DNA of 64,000 bases from Clostridium arbusti SL206 (GCF_000246895.1 NZ_BAEV01000001.1:51880-115879), one strand, 5' to 3'. Shown: positions 16,043 to 25,771, numbered from the stretch's first letter. Notes: generated by a model not told the origin, from the sequence alone. Numbers and translations are program-made.

Positions 16043-17302
16043 CTAATCCATAGATACTCTTATTATGTCAGCACCTAAAGATTTAAATTTATTTTCAATA
16101 TGAGGATATCCTCTATCAATATGTTCAATACAAGTAACTTCTGTAGTTCCTTCAGCAATTAAGCCAGCGATAACCATAGCTGCACCTGCTCTTAAGTCAC
16201 TAGCTTTAACTATAGCTCCTGTAAGCTTTTTAACCCCGTCAATTATAGCTATTCTACCTTCAACCTTTATAACAGCACCCATTTTTTTAAGTTCATCTAT
16301 ATGTTTAAATCTACATTCAAATATACTTTCATTTATTATACTTCTTCCATCAGCAACGCATAAAATTGCACTCATAGGTTGCTGCACATCTGTAGGAAAC
16401 CCTGGATAAGGAAGAGTCTTTATATTTACTCCCTTTAATCCACCTTTAGATTTAACAGTAACAGAGTCATCAAGTTCAATAACTTCTGCTCCCATTTCCA
16501 CTAGCTTTGCAGATATAGATTCTAAGTGCTTTGGTATAACATTATTTATAGTAACGGATCCTCCGCATGCTGCTGCTGCTGCCATATATGTACCTGCTTC
16601 AATTTGGTCTGGTATAACACTATAGCTGCATCCTACAAGTTCCTCCACACCTACTATTCTTATAACATCTGTACCTGCACCTTTTATATTAGCTCCCATA
16701 GTATTTAAGAAATTAGCCACATCAACTACATGTGGTTCTTTAGCCGCATTCTCAAGTACTGTTGTTCCTTCTGCTAAAGTTGCTGCAAGCATAACATTTA
16801 TAGTTGCACCTACACTTACAACATCAAAATATATATTTGTTCCTATAAGTTTATCTGCTTCTACTGTTATTGTACCGTGTTCAATATTAACATGTGCACC
16901 AAGTGCTTCAAACCCCTTTATATGTTGATCAATAGGTCTAACACCTATTGGACATCCACCAGGTAGTTCCACCGCCGCCTTACCGAATCTGCCAAGTAAG
17001 GCTCCAATTAGATAGTAAGAAGCTCTCATTTTTCTCACATCTTCAGTATTCGCATTTACATTCTTTAATATAGTACTATCTATAGTAACTGAGTTTTTGA
17101 CTCTAGTAATTTTGCATCCAAGACTTTCAATAATTCTTTCTTCACATTGAATATCTTCTATTTCTGGTATATTATCTATTACACATATATCTTTACTAGC
17201 CATAATAGCTGCTGGAAGAATTGCTACCGCTGCATTTTTAGCCCCGCCTATATCAACACTTCCAAAAAGCTCTTTACCGCCTTTTATAATCAATTTGTCC
17301 AT
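16043..17302 (-). CDS. murA: UDP-N-acetylglucosamine 1-carboxyvinyltransferase
   Basis: MurA transfers enolpyruvate from PEP to UDP-GlcNAc, the first committed step of peptidoglycan synthesis. The 419-residue protein is full length: [13 protein letters not shown] at the N-terminus binds substrate, Cys117 in [11 protein letters not shown] is the catalytic residue targeted by fosfomycin, and [11 protein letters not shown] and [13 protein letters not shown] are the conserved C-terminal-domain motifs. Clostridia often carry two copies and I cannot tell which this is. I chose the ATG at 17302 (GAGG 12 bases upstream) over GTG/ATG codons 12-18 bases earlier that overlap the ribosome site. First gene of a five-gene operon. 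Confidence 0.95.
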   Translation of the reverse strand: MDKLIIKGGKELFGSVDIGGAKNAAVAILPAAIMASKDICVIDNIPEIEDIQCEERIIESLGCKITRVKNSVTIDSTILKNVNANTEDVRKMRASYYLIGALLGRFGKAAVELPGGCPIGVRPIDQHIKGFEALGAHVNIEHGTITVEADKLIGTNIYFDVVSVGATINVMLAATLAEGTTVLENAAKEPHVVDVANFLNTMGANIKGAGTDVIRIVGVEELVGCSYSVIPDQIEAGTYMAAAAACGGSVTINNVIPKHLESISAKLVEMGAEVIELDDSVTVKSKGGLKGVNIKTLPYPGFPTDVQQPMSAILCVADGRSIINESIFECRFKHIDELKKMGAVIKVEGRIAIIDGVKKLTGAIVKASDLRAGAAMVIAGLIAEGTTEVTCIEHIDRGYPHIENKFKSLGADIIRVSMD

Positions 17303-17598
17303 TCCCGTATCCATCCTCACTATACATATATATAAATTTTACATAAATTCTTATTTTAAGATAACTACGAATTATATTATAGCATAATTATATTCTTTTT
17401 GTAATGAATTTTAAAATAATACCACCCCACTTTATTCCATTAATATAAATTAAAAAATAAATTTAACTTAGTCTAATATTTAGATTAAGTTCATACTGAT
17501 TTTAAAACCTAAAAACCAGTTATCATTTTCTTTCATAGTCTTTATGTGTTATAATTATTTTATTAAAATATTTTATGTATGGCATATGGAGGAATATA

Positions 17599-18147
17599 AT
17601 GAAATATTATTTAGTGGCATTATTTGATAAGGATTCCTATTTATTCGTTGAAAATATACAGAAAAATATCTGCAAAAAATATAAATTATATAGAAAACTC
17701 CCTGTACTACATATTACTCTTGAGGTCATTGATGATCCTGATGTTGATAAGCTTGATAAAATAGTATCAGATATACTAAAACCTTATAAGAGATTCAGAG
17801 TTGAACTAAACGGGGTTATTTGTTTTGACCCTCCATACAAATCAGTTAATTTAAAAGTGGAAAATAAAGGATACATTACTAGATTAATAAGGCAAATAAA
17901 TGAAAAGCTAAGAATTAATCATCTTAAAGCAAGGGAAAACATAGATAACTGGGACTTGCATGTTTCTTTAGCAAATACAAACTACGCCTCTAGAAAATGG
18001 TCTACAAGTGAATATAAAATAGCCTGTGAAAACACTAGAGACAGTAATCCTCAAAAAGTAGCAAGGATAGATCGACTTGAGCTTTGGAAACCAATTAATA
18101 ATAAAAAGACTATGACTGTTAAAAGTTTTCTATTAAAAGAATATTAA
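17599..18147 (+). CDS. 2H phosphoesterase, LigT-like (2'-5' RNA ligase family)
   Basis: A 182-residue protein of the 2H phosphoesterase superfamily. Its two catalytic HxT/S motifs are HITLEV (near residue 36) and LHVSLA (near residue 117), separated as expected for a bilobal fold. Relatives hydrolyse 2',3'-cyclic phosphates or RNA 2'-5' linkages, but the cellular substrate of bacterial members is usually unknown. The ATG at 17599 follows GGAGG; an upstream ATG would add 8 residues with no ribosome site. A TATAAT box is visible at about 17549. Solitary gene. Confidence 0.82.
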   Translation: MKYYLVALFDKDSYLFVENIQKNICKKYKLYRKLPVLHITLEVIDDPDVDKLDKIVSDILKPYKRFRVELNGVICFDPPYKSVNLKVENKGYITRLIRQINEKLRINHLKARENIDNWDLHVSLANTNYASRKWSTSEYKIACENTRDSNPQKVARIDRLELWKPINNKKTMTVKSFLLKEY

Positions 18148-18212
18148 ATTGTTAATTATTTATACCTTTTTAGTTCGAAAATTATGAATTAAGCATATTT
18201 CTCAATTAAGTA

Positions 18213-18241
18213 TTGACATAGCTTTTTATGAATAGTATATT
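18213..18241 (+). promoter_or_regulatory. Sigma-A promoter of the T-box/ilvE transcript
   Basis: A perfect -35 box TTGACA (18213-18218), a 17-base spacer and a -10 box TATATT (18236-18241) lie about 50 bases before the start of T-box stem I. Confidence 0.85.
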
Positions 18242-18290
18242 TAAGCGTAAAGTGAATTACAATTTAATTTTATCTACATATAAAAACTAT

Positions 18291-18497
18291 GATAGGGAAG
18301 AGTAAGTAATATGTATGTTTTAAAGAGAGTAGGATTAGGTGAAAACCTACAAACTAACATTACTGAAAATCACCCTTGAGTTGCAAGCTGAATTTTAGTA
18401 GGCTAAGCCGGCATGCCGTTATAATTTTCAAGTAAGTATTTGGGTGGTACCGCGAGCAGACTTCGCCCCAGCAGGGACATTGTGTGCTCTTTTTTTT
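18291..18497 (+). promoter_or_regulatory. T-box riboswitch, isoleucine specifier (ATC)
   Basis: The 14-base T-box motif, GGGTGGTACCGCGA, lies at 18442-18455 and is followed by a terminator stem (GAGCAGAC with GTGTGCTC) and eight T residues ending at 18497. Stem I pairs AGGG (18294-18297) with CCCT (18373-18376), and AGTAA with TTACT. The loop left between them on the 3' side reads GAAAATCA, placing an ATC (Ile) codon at 18369-18371 followed by the usual purine. Uncharged tRNA-Ile should stabilise the antiterminator and switch on ilvE and the downstream racemase-like gene. The remainder of 18148-18290 is leader and promoter. Confidence 0.93.
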
Positions 18498-18535
18498 GAT
18501 AAAAATATTAATAATTTTTATAAGGGGGTTTTTTT

Positions 18536-19450
18536 GTGAACAATTCTTATGTAGTATACAATGGTAACATAGTTCCTGAAAGCGAGGTCAATATCAGCAT
18601 TAGATGCAAAGCATTTAATTATGGTTTAGGTTGTTTTGAAGGAATAAGAGCTTATTGGATAGAAGAAGATAAGCAGCTCTATGCATTTAGACTTAAAGAA
18701 CATTATCAAAGATTTTTACAATCTTGTAAAACTCTTAATATTAAGTTACCTTATTCAGTAGATGAATTATGCTCATTAACTGTAGACCTCTTAAAGAAAA
18801 ACAACTTTAAATCTACAACTTATATAAGACCTATAGCATATAAAGGTGGAGAAGATATTGGACCTACTCTAATGGATGAAGATGATAGACTAGTAATATA
18901 CTGTCAGCCTTTAGGTAGTTATACTGGTAAGGAAGAACTTAAAGTAGCTATAACCTCATGGAAAAGACTTGAAGACAATATGCTTCCACCAAGAACTAAA
19001 GCTACAGCAGCATATCTTAACTCTGCACTTGCTTCCCTTGAAGTAAAGCAAAACGGATATGATGAAGCTATATTCTTAACTAGCAATGGAAACATATGTG
19101 AGGGTCCTGGTGAAAATCTATTCATATTTAAAAAGGGAAAGCTTATAACGCCTCCTCCAAGTGACAATATACTTGAAGGAATAACAAGAGATACAGTTAT
19201 TGAACTTGCAAAAAATGAATTAAACCTTGAAGTTGTAGAAAGAAGTATAACAAGAACTGAATTATATGCTTCTGACGAAGTATTCTTCAGTGGAACAGCT
19301 ATGGAGGTTACTCCAGTAATTGAAGTTGATAATAGAGTAATCGGTAATGGTAAGTCCGGAGAAATTTCTAAAAAAGTAAAAGAATTATTCTTCGAAATAA
19401 CTTCAAGCAAAAATCCTAAATACTCCAAGTATTGTACTCCTGTGTACTAA
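18536..19450 (+). CDS. ilvE: Branched-chain amino acid aminotransferase
   Basis: A fold-type IV PLP enzyme that interconverts Ile/Leu/Val and their 2-keto acids with glutamate as amino donor. The 304-residue protein has the N-terminal LGCFEGIRAYW, Arg in YIRPIAYKG, the PLP lysine K155 in PRTKATAAY, and EGPGENLF with the cofactor-binding Glu. Translation begins at a GTG preceded by GGGGG. The Ile T-box directly upstream supports a biosynthetic role and shows that expression answers to isoleucyl-tRNA charging. The racemase-like gene follows after 39 bases and is probably cotranscribed. Confidence 0.95.
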   Translation: MNNSYVVYNGNIVPESEVNISIRCKAFNYGLGCFEGIRAYWIEEDKQLYAFRLKEHYQRFLQSCKTLNIKLPYSVDELCSLTVDLLKKNNFKSTTYIRPIAYKGGEDIGPTLMDEDDRLVIYCQPLGSYTGKEELKVAITSWKRLEDNMLPPRTKATAAYLNSALASLEVKQNGYDEAIFLTSNGNICEGPGENLFIFKKGKLITPPPSDNILEGITRDTVIELAKNELNLEVVERSITRTELYASDEVFFSGTAMEVTPVIEVDNRVIGNGKSGEISKKVKELFFEITSSKNPKYSKYCTPVY

Positions 19451-19489
19451 TTTAATATACTAAAGTTAAAGTTTGGAGGCATATGTTAT

Positions 19490-20782
19490 ATGCAAACATT
19501 TAATATGCACTATGGAGATACTACACTTGATTTCTCCATTAATGAAAATAATCTTCTACAAATAGTTAAGAGTAATCCTTTTAATCTAGGTATGACAGAA
19601 GATGAAATAATTTTAAATTCTCTTGCGAATCCTATAGGTACTCCAAGGTTAAAAAATATAGTTAAACCAGGAAATACTGTCTGTATTGTAATCCCTGATG
19701 CTACTAGAGCTTGGCAAAAAACTTATAAGTTTTTATATAGAATTGTGGAAGAACTTAATAATGGTGGTATATTAGACAAAGATATTATTTTTATAAGTGC
19801 TACAGGTACTCATAGAAAACAAACAGAAGAAGAACATAAATCTCTATTAGGATCTGAATTATATAAGAGATTTAAAATCATTGATCACGATTGCCTTGAT
19901 AATGATAATTTAGTTTACTTAGGTAAAACAAGTTATGGAACACCTGTACGAATAAATAAATTGGCTATGGACTGTGATCACATAGTAATAACTGGCGGTA
20001 TAGTTTATCATCTTCTTGCAGGATGGGCAGGTGGTAAAAAATCTATTCTTCCTGGAATATCTAGTTATGAGACTATTATGGCCAATCATGCTCTTTCACT
20101 TGGTGAAAATATAGGTGATGGTAGCAATCCATTGGTCAAATCTGGGAGCATTGCAAATAACCCTGTTCACAAAGATATGTTAGAAGCTACTGGCTTTGTG
20201 AAACCAAGTTTTATGTTCAATGTAATTATGGGGCCTGACGGTAATATTGCTGCTGCTGTTTCAGGTGATTACGTGGAAGCCCATAGTGCTGGAAGAGAAT
20301 TAGTAAATAAAATAGATGGTGTTAAGATCCATAAAAAAGCTGATTTAGTTATTGCCAGTGCTGGTGGATACCCAAAAGATATAAACTTATATCAATCCAG
20401 CAAAACAATGATTAACATGAATGAGGCTGCTAAGGATGGTGCCACCCTAATTCTTCTTTCTCAATGCAGAGAAGGTCTAGGTGGAGACGATGACATTAAA
20501 GATATAATATTAAATTATGATAATATATTGGATAGAGAAAAATCTCTTAGAGAAAGATATAGTATATCAAAGTTTATAGGATACTATGCTTGCGAAATCG
20601 CAGACAAGTATGATTTTATAATGGTATCCGATATAGATCAGGCTTTAGTAAAAAATGCACATATTAAAGTAGTAAGTACTATTGATGAAGCTCTTAATAT
20701 AGTTTATGAAAAAAGAGGAAAAAATTTAGAAACTATATTAATGCCTAAAGGAGCTAATACTCTACCCATTTTAGAGGAATAG
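19490..20782 (+). CDS. LarA-type nickel-pincer 2-hydroxyacid racemase homologue
   Basis: A 430-residue member of the lactate racemase (LarA) family, which uses a nickel-pincer nucleotide to invert 2-hydroxyacids by hydride transfer. The key residues of LarA are at the very same positions: His108 (ATGTHRK), His174 (GIVYHLLAG), Lys184 (GGKKS) and His200 (ANHALS). The usual lar accessory genes larB, larC and larE are not in the window, so cofactor would have to come from elsewhere. Linkage to ilvE under an isoleucine T-box suggests a branched-chain 2-hydroxyacid substrate instead of lactate; that is inference. Ribosome site GGAGG lies 10 bases before the ATG. Confidence 0.85.
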   Translation: MQTFNMHYGDTTLDFSINENNLLQIVKSNPFNLGMTEDEIILNSLANPIGTPRLKNIVKPGNTVCIVIPDATRAWQKTYKFLYRIVEELNNGGILDKDIIFISATGTHRKQTEEEHKSLLGSELYKRFKIIDHDCLDNDNLVYLGKTSYGTPVRINKLAMDCDHIVITGGIVYHLLAGWAGGKKSILPGISSYETIMANHALSLGENIGDGSNPLVKSGSIANNPVHKDMLEATGFVKPSFMFNVIMGPDGNIAAAVSGDYVEAHSAGRELVNKIDGVKIHKKADLVIASAGGYPKDINLYQSSKTMINMNEAAKDGATLILLSQCREGLGGDDDIKDIILNYDNILDREKSLRERYSISKFIGYYACEIADKYDFIMVSDIDQALVKNAHIKVVSTIDEALNIVYEKRGKNLETILMPKGANTLPILEE

Positions 20783-21021
20783 TCTATGGAATTGTAATTA
20801 CCATATTATATTAATAGAAAATTTATCAATTACAATATAAACATTATTAGGTTTATATTGTAGTTGATTTTTAATTAATTTGTAATTGTGCCTTACTTTA
20901 ATATTAAAATATTATGAATTTAATCAATTTTTTTATGTAATCGTTTATGAAACCTTTCATTATTTATGACTTTAATATAAAATATAAACTATACGAAAGT
21001 TATAGAAAGGCGGCTTTATTA

Positions 21022-21507
21022 ATGAATTTGGAGAAATTATTCAATCTACAAAAGGAGCTAGATAGTAGAATACTGAAAGAACACAATTTAGATAATGAAA
21101 TATTGTTTTCTCAAAAAGCCCTTGCACTTCAAGTAGAAGTAGGAGAGTTAGCCAATGAAACTAGATGTTTTAAATATTGGAGTAACAAAGGTTCATCTCC
21201 AGATGAAAATATTCTAGAAGAATTTGTAGATTGTCTACACTTTATATTAAGTATAGGTCTAGATAAAAATTTTGCACATATAGAACTAACAGCTGCTAAT
21301 TACGGAGATAAAATAACCGAACAATTTTTAGACCTTTTTATTGACATTAACGATTTTTTAATATGCTCTTCAATTGATCATTATATAACTCTTTTTGAAG
21401 ATTTTTTAAGTCTTGGTTTAAACTTAGGATTTACAGAATCTCAAATAGAAGAAGCCTATTTAAAAAAAAATCTTATTAATCATGAAAGACAAAATACTGG
21501 TTATTAG
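21022..21507 (+). CDS. Dimeric dUTPase / MazG-like all-alpha NTP pyrophosphatase
   Basis: A 161-residue helical protein with the two metal-binding helices of the dimeric dUTPase class: ALQVEVGELANETRCFKYW (ExxE) and LEEFVDCLHFILSIGL (ExxD). The enzyme class hydrolyses dUTP to dUMP and diphosphate, keeping uracil out of DNA and feeding dTMP synthesis. I chose the ATG at 21022, preceded by AAAGGCGG at 8 bases, over an upstream ATG that would add 25 residues without a ribosome site. Monocistronic, with a strong terminator. Confidence 0.85.
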   Translation: MNLEKLFNLQKELDSRILKEHNLDNEILFSQKALALQVEVGELANETRCFKYWSNKGSSPDENILEEFVDCLHFILSIGLDKNFAHIELTAANYGDKITEQFLDLFIDINDFLICSSIDHYITLFEDFLSLGLNLGFTESQIEEAYLKKNLINHERQNTGY

Positions 21508-21529
21508 AATTAATTTAAATAAAATATGT

Positions 21530-21577
21530 ACACTGTAGAATTTTATTAAATAAATGAAATGCTACAGTGTTTTTTTT
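21530..21577 (+). terminator. Intrinsic terminator of the dUTPase gene
   Basis: ACACTGTAG (21530-21538) pairs with CTACAGTGT (21562-21570) and is followed by eight T residues. Confidence 0.88.
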
Positions 21578-21640
21578 ATTTTATAGAAAGTAATTTATAT
21601 GTAGTTGAATAAAAAAATATAATTATAGAAAATACCATTT

Positions 21641-21800
21641 AGGCATGTGAAAATAAATAACAAGTCAAAGATGCGAGGTGTATTTTGAATTATACAAGGA
21701 AATAGGTTCTGATGATAGTGGTGCTATCAGAAGGTTCTGTTGACGTAGTAGGATTCAAAATAGACTAGCATACTGACTAGTTATTTATTTGAATATGCCT
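21641..21800 (+). repeat. Palindromic dispersed element, copy B
   Basis: A 160-bp copy beginning AGGCATGTGAAAATAAATAA and ending GAATATGCCT. The central hairpin CTGATGATAG...CTATCAG and the inner arms TATTTTGAAT / ATTCAAAATA are intact. It lies 63 bases after the dUTPase terminator and 53 bases before the next gene, so it may also form the 5' leader of that gene. Confidence 0.9.
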
Positions 21801-21853
21801 TATTCATATATATCTACAAATCTGGTTACACTAAAGTTCAGGATGGTGATTTT

Positions 21854-22285
21854 ATGCTTGGTATATTTCTATCAATTTTATCAGGAATATGTATGAGTCT
21901 TCAAGGTGTTTTCAATACAAGATTAAGTGAGAAAATAGGACTTTGGGAGACCAATGTTATTGTTCAGGGAACTGCTTTAGTATTTACTGCAATAGTTTTA
22001 ATTTTTGCACATAAGGGTAATTTAAAAAATATTAAAGATGTAAATAAATTATATCTTTTAGGAGGCTTATTAGGGGTTATAATCATATATACAGTTGTAA
22101 AGGGCATATCTTCAGTTGGAACTACCTGTGCAATTTCCACAATACTAGTAGCCCAGCTTTTAGCCGCAGCTCTCATTGATGCCCTCGGTCTTTTTGGTAC
22201 ACAAAAAGTAGCCTTTGGCATACATGAAATATTAGGTGTGATTATTATGATATCAGGTATAATTTTATTTAAATGGAAGTGCTAA
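21854..22285 (+). CDS. Small DMT-type membrane protein (DUF606/YdcZ family)
   Basis: A 143-residue integral membrane protein with five hydrophobic segments, including GIFLSILSGICMSLQGVFNTRL at the start, YLLGGLLGVIIIYTVVKGI, and a terminal GVIIMISGIILF. This is the DUF606 half-size drug/metabolite-transporter pattern; members probably dimerise, and no substrate is known. Ribosome site GGATGGTGA precedes the ATG. It follows repeat copy B and may be transcribed through it. The next gene starts 81 bases later. Confidence 0.82.
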   Translation: MLGIFLSILSGICMSLQGVFNTRLSEKIGLWETNVIVQGTALVFTAIVLIFAHKGNLKNIKDVNKLYLLGGLLGVIIIYTVVKGISSVGTTCAISTILVAQLLAAALIDALGLFGTQKVAFGIHEILGVIIMISGIILFKWKC

Positions 22286-22366
22286 AAATATTTTCTTAAT
22301 TATTAATAGCAAATATCAAGTTTTAAAATATAATAATAATGGAAGTCATCTTGCGGAGGAAAATTG

Positions 22367-23566
22367 ATGTTTTCAATAAAGAAAAAACTTGATAACAATT
22401 TAAGAATTGCCATAGAAAAAGATAGATTTAAAAATTATAGAATAATTATTCACTGTACTGCATTACTAGATAAATTTCAATCGAAAATAAAATCATTTAG
22501 AGGTGAATTGATATGCATAATACCTTCAATTAATTGTGTATGTGCCAATATGTCAGCTTTATCTATTCACCGTTTAATAGAATACCCAGAAGTAAATTTT
22601 ATTACGCTTGATGATTTTGCTTATCTCTGTGCTAATAGTGTATCTGCTGCAAATAGCGTAAATTTAGGTAAAAGTTTGAAATTTACAGGTAAAGATGTAT
22701 GTATAGGTTTAATAGATAGTGGCGTATATCCACATCCAGATTTGTTAAGTCCTTTTAAAAAAATAAAAAAATTTACTGATCTTATAAATGGTCTTAATTA
22801 TCCTTATGATGATAATGGTCATGGTACCTTCATCAGTGGTATACTATCTGGAAGCGGAATTAATTCGAAGGGAATGTATAAAGGTATCGCTCCAAATAGC
22901 AGTATATATTGCATAAAGGCTTTTAATGCTTTAGGAAAAGGCTATATCTCAAACATACTTTTAGCTATAGATAAATTTCTTCTTGATTGTAAGAAATTTA
23001 ACATAAGAATACTCTGTTTACCTTTTGAAATATCTACAGAAGATGATTTTATACTTTCTTTATTTTATAAAATTTTTGAAAAAGCAAAAGAAAATGACAT
23101 TGTCGTAATAATTCCTAGTGGTAATAATGAAAATATAAAAAGTTCCATACGTGGTATTGCTGCACTAAGTAATTGCCTAACTATTGGCGGCGTAGATACC
23201 ACTTCCATAACTAAACCCTATTTTTATTCCGCGAGTGGACCTTGTGGTAAACTTATGAAACCAGATCTTTCCGCTGCATGTGTGGATATATATTCTTTAA
23301 GATCTGATATTAACTATGTTTCAGAAAGAGATGGTGTGAAACTTTATCCACACAAAATGAAGCAATACTATACTACTTTTACAGGAACATCTTGTGCTGC
23401 TGCCTATATAAGTGGAATTTGTGCTTTATTATTAGAAAGTAATAGCACTTTAAATTATAAGGATGTTATATCCCTTATTAAAGCTTCTTGTAATTTATTG
23501 AACTTTCCTAAGTGGCAACAAGGAGAAGGACTAATAGATATAAAAAAGCTTTTTAATAATGAATAA
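22367..23566 (+). CDS. Subtilisin-like serine protease (S8), no signal peptide
   Basis: A 399-residue S8 peptidase. The catalytic triad is clear: Asp117 (IGLIDSGVYPHPDL), His152 (NGHGTFISG) and Ser in FTGTSCAAAYISG, with the oxyanion Asn in IIPSGNNEN. An N-terminal segment of about 95 residues resembles a subtilase inhibitor-like prodomain, but there is no signal peptide. That suggests an intracellular or spore-located protease, like ISP- or Csp-type enzymes. I chose the ATG at 22367 (GGAGG 7 bases upstream). A terminator follows at 23699. Substrate unknown. Confidence 0.9.
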   Translation: MFSIKKKLDNNLRIAIEKDRFKNYRIIIHCTALLDKFQSKIKSFRGELICIIPSINCVCANMSALSIHRLIEYPEVNFITLDDFAYLCANSVSAANSVNLGKSLKFTGKDVCIGLIDSGVYPHPDLLSPFKKIKKFTDLINGLNYPYDDNGHGTFISGILSGSGINSKGMYKGIAPNSSIYCIKAFNALGKGYISNILLAIDKFLLDCKKFNIRILCLPFEISTEDDFILSLFYKIFEKAKENDIVVIIPSGNNENIKSSIRGIAALSNCLTIGGVDTTSITKPYFYSASGPCGKLMKPDLSAACVDIYSLRSDINYVSERDGVKLYPHKMKQYYTTFTGTSCAAAYISGICALLLESNSTLNYKDVISLIKASCNLLNFPKWQQGEGLIDIKKLFNNE

Positions 23567-23698
23567 AAATCAATTTTTTTACACATAACTATAATTACAA
23601 AATAATTTTTAATTATCTTGTAACGAAATTAATTAAATATAATTTCGCTATCAAACATTCTTAGCCTTTTATGCTTTGTATGTTTGTAATAATATTAG

Positions 23699-23727
23699 CC
23701 TCTGAGTTTAAATTCTCAGAGGTTTTT
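23699..23727 (+). terminator. Intrinsic terminator of the S8 protease gene
   Basis: CCTCTGAG pairs with CTCAGAGG across an 8-base loop and runs into TTTTTATTTT. Confidence 0.85.
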
Positions 23728-23805
23728 ATTTTCTATTTACTTAAATATAAAATTTAGCCTTATAGCTAATCTTGTTTAAAGGTATTATAAATTACACTTT
23801 ATATT

Positions 23806-24714
23806 CTACTTCTCAAAATTTATACTTTTAGAAAGCCTATCTTTACCTATTATAGTATTGTAAAATACATTCTTTGTTTGTTCTAAATAATCCTCTGGGA
23901 CCATGAGTGCAGGGCTAAAATGAGTTAGCCAAAGTTCCTTTACATTACCTAATTTAGCTAAAGTAGCTGCCTCTTTAAAAATCATATGTTTATTCTTAAT
24001 AGCTTTTTCTAAACTTTTATCATCACCATACATACCTTCACATATAAAAAGTTCGGCTTTTTTTATAAAATTTATAAGTTCCTCTATAGGTCTTGTATCC
24101 GTTATGTAGCAAATCTTTATTCCCTTTCTTTCATCCCCTAAAACCATATTTGGTAAAAAGAACTTTCCATTAAAATTAATACTTTCACCTCTTTGAAGGG
24201 TACTCCAGAGTTTAATAGGAACATCATTTAATTGAGCTTTTTCTTTATCAAACTTCTTTCTTCTTTTTACTTCTATACTATAACCTAAACATTCCATTGT
24301 ATGTTCACAGTTTATAGTATGAATTATCATATTATTTAATTCAATTGAATAGTAATTATCTTCTACTTCTATTAGCCTCAATTCATAAGGCAACATTGGT
24401 GATATAACTGTAATGCCATTAATGACATTTTTTAGTCCTGTAGGACCAATTATAGTAAGTAGTTCAGTTCTCCCTGAGTTTCCTATAGTCAAAAGCATTC
24501 CTGGTAATCCAGCTATATGATCTGCATGATAATGAGTAAAGCAAATAGTATCTATAGTTTTAAATCCACAGCCTAATATTTTCATGGAAACTTGTGTTCC
24601 TTCTCCACAATCAATTAACAATTTACTTCCATTAATACTTACTAGCATAGAAGTAAGAGACCTATTTGGCACTGGCATGCTACCACCGCATCCAAGTAAA
24701 CATATATCTAACAA
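23806..24714 (-). CDS. rnz: Ribonuclease Z
   Basis: RNase Z is the zinc-dependent endonuclease that trims the 3' side of tRNA precursors. The 302-residue protein matches the ElaC type: an opening LLGCGGSMPVPNRSLTS, LLIDCGEGTQ, the metal motif HYHADH (61-66), a histidine in CEHTMECLGY, YITDTRP, and the late LTHFSPA histidine. Translation appears to start at TTG, with AAGGGA about 6 bases before it; no better start exists. It is convergent with the protease gene and divergent from ferritin. Confidence 0.92.
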   Translation of the reverse strand: MLDICLLGCGGSMPVPNRSLTSMLVSINGSKLLIDCGEGTQVSMKILGCGFKTIDTICFTHYHADHIAGLPGMLLTIGNSGRTELLTIIGPTGLKNVINGITVISPMLPYELRLIEVEDNYYSIELNNMIIHTINCEHTMECLGYSIEVKRRKKFDKEKAQLNDVPIKLWSTLQRGESINFNGKFFLPNMVLGDERKGIKICYITDTRPIEELINFIKKAELFICEGMYGDDKSLEKAIKNKHMIFKEAATLAKLGNVKELWLTHFSPALMVPEDYLEQTKNVFYNTIIGKDRLSKSINFEK

Positions 24715-24951
24715 AACTATCCCTTCTTTACTTTCAATTTGAAATTTAGTAAGTTAATTAATATTATAAGTAGAATTATAATTAATATCCTAGTAATCAA
24801 TTTATATTAATACATAATTTATTTTGCTTTTATATTATTAAAGTTAATTTGTATTTTACCGTTTATTGCTTTAAAATATATATAAAGGCTATTTATTAGT
24901 AAGTATTATTATAATTATAGCTATTAATACTATTTCGAAAGGATGATTATT

Positions 24952-25464
24952 ATGATAAGTGAAAAATTATTTTCTGCTTTAAACGATCAGGTAAATTATG
25001 AATTTTATTCAGCACATATTTATTTAGCAATGCAATCATACTGTGCTTCTCAAGACCTACCTGGTTTTGAAAACTTTTTTAAAGTACAAATTGAGGAAGA
25101 AAGATTTCATGCCAATAAATTTTTTAATTACATAGTTGATATGGATGGCACTGTAGAAATTAAAGGTATGGATAACCCAAACAACGAGTTTGGTTCAATA
25201 CTTGATGCCTTTAAAGCAACATTACATCATGAAAAAATTGTAACTGAAAAAATTTATAACCTTATGGACATTGCTACAAATGAAAAAGAACATGCAACTA
25301 TAAGTTTCTTAAAATGGTTTATTGATGAACAAACAGAAGAAGAAAAAACTGTTTCTACTATATTAAAGAGATTAGAAAGAATAGATGATGATAAGGCTGC
25401 ATTATATATGCTAGATGCTGAATTAAGTCAGAGAGTCTTTACAGCGCCAACAACAATTGCTTAA
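24952..25464 (+). CDS. ftnA: Ferritin, non-heme iron storage
   Basis: A 170-residue four-helix ferritin that oxidises and stores iron in a 24-mer shell. Ferroxidase residues are visible: Glu in NYEFYSAHIYLAM, EEERFH with paired glutamates and histidine, and EQTEEE in the fourth helix. I chose the ATG at 24952, 11 bases after AAAGG, over an ATG nine bases earlier that lies too close to the ribosome site. It is monocistronic; repeat copy C begins 18 bases after the stop and may serve as its 3' end. No Fur-like palindrome is obvious upstream. Confidence 0.95.
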   Translation: MISEKLFSALNDQVNYEFYSAHIYLAMQSYCASQDLPGFENFFKVQIEEERFHANKFFNYIVDMDGTVEIKGMDNPNNEFGSILDAFKATLHHEKIVTEKIYNLMDIATNEKEHATISFLKWFIDEQTEEEKTVSTILKRLERIDDDKAALYMLDAELSQRVFTAPTTIA

Positions 25465-25482
25465 TAGCTTTATATTTTAATA

Positions 25483-25641
25483 AGGCATGTGAAAATAAAT
25501 AGTAAGTCAAAGATGCGACGAATATTTTGAATTGAGCAAGGAAGCAGGTTCCGAGGATAGTGGGCTATCTGAGGGTTCTGCTGACGCAGTAGGATTCAAA
25601 ATAGGCTAGCATACTGACTAGTTATTTATTTAAATATGCCT
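25483..25641 (+). repeat. Palindromic dispersed element, copy C
   Basis: A 159-bp copy starting AGGCATGTGAAAATAAATAG and ending TAAATATGCCT. The centre differs from copies A, B, D and E: GATAG-TGGG-CTATC replaces the longer hairpin, and CTGC-TGAC-GCAG replaces CTGT-TGAC-GTAG, each keeping base pairs. A separate AT-rich hairpin with a perfect 16-bp stem follows at 25659-25701. No gene lies in 25465-25771. Confidence 0.9.
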
Positions 25642-25771
25642 ATTCCCTATTTAAAGTTTACTATTTGTATTTTAGACAATATATATAAAATACAAATAGT
25701 AACCAAAAAATATTTATTTAAAAATTAACTTTATAGTAGAAATCTACAATAACTTTTTTTAAATATTCCTA

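Noticed and set aside
18148-18290. A second regulatory RNA before the T-box
   Set aside because: Only a promoter and the start of stem I are visible; no independent structure.
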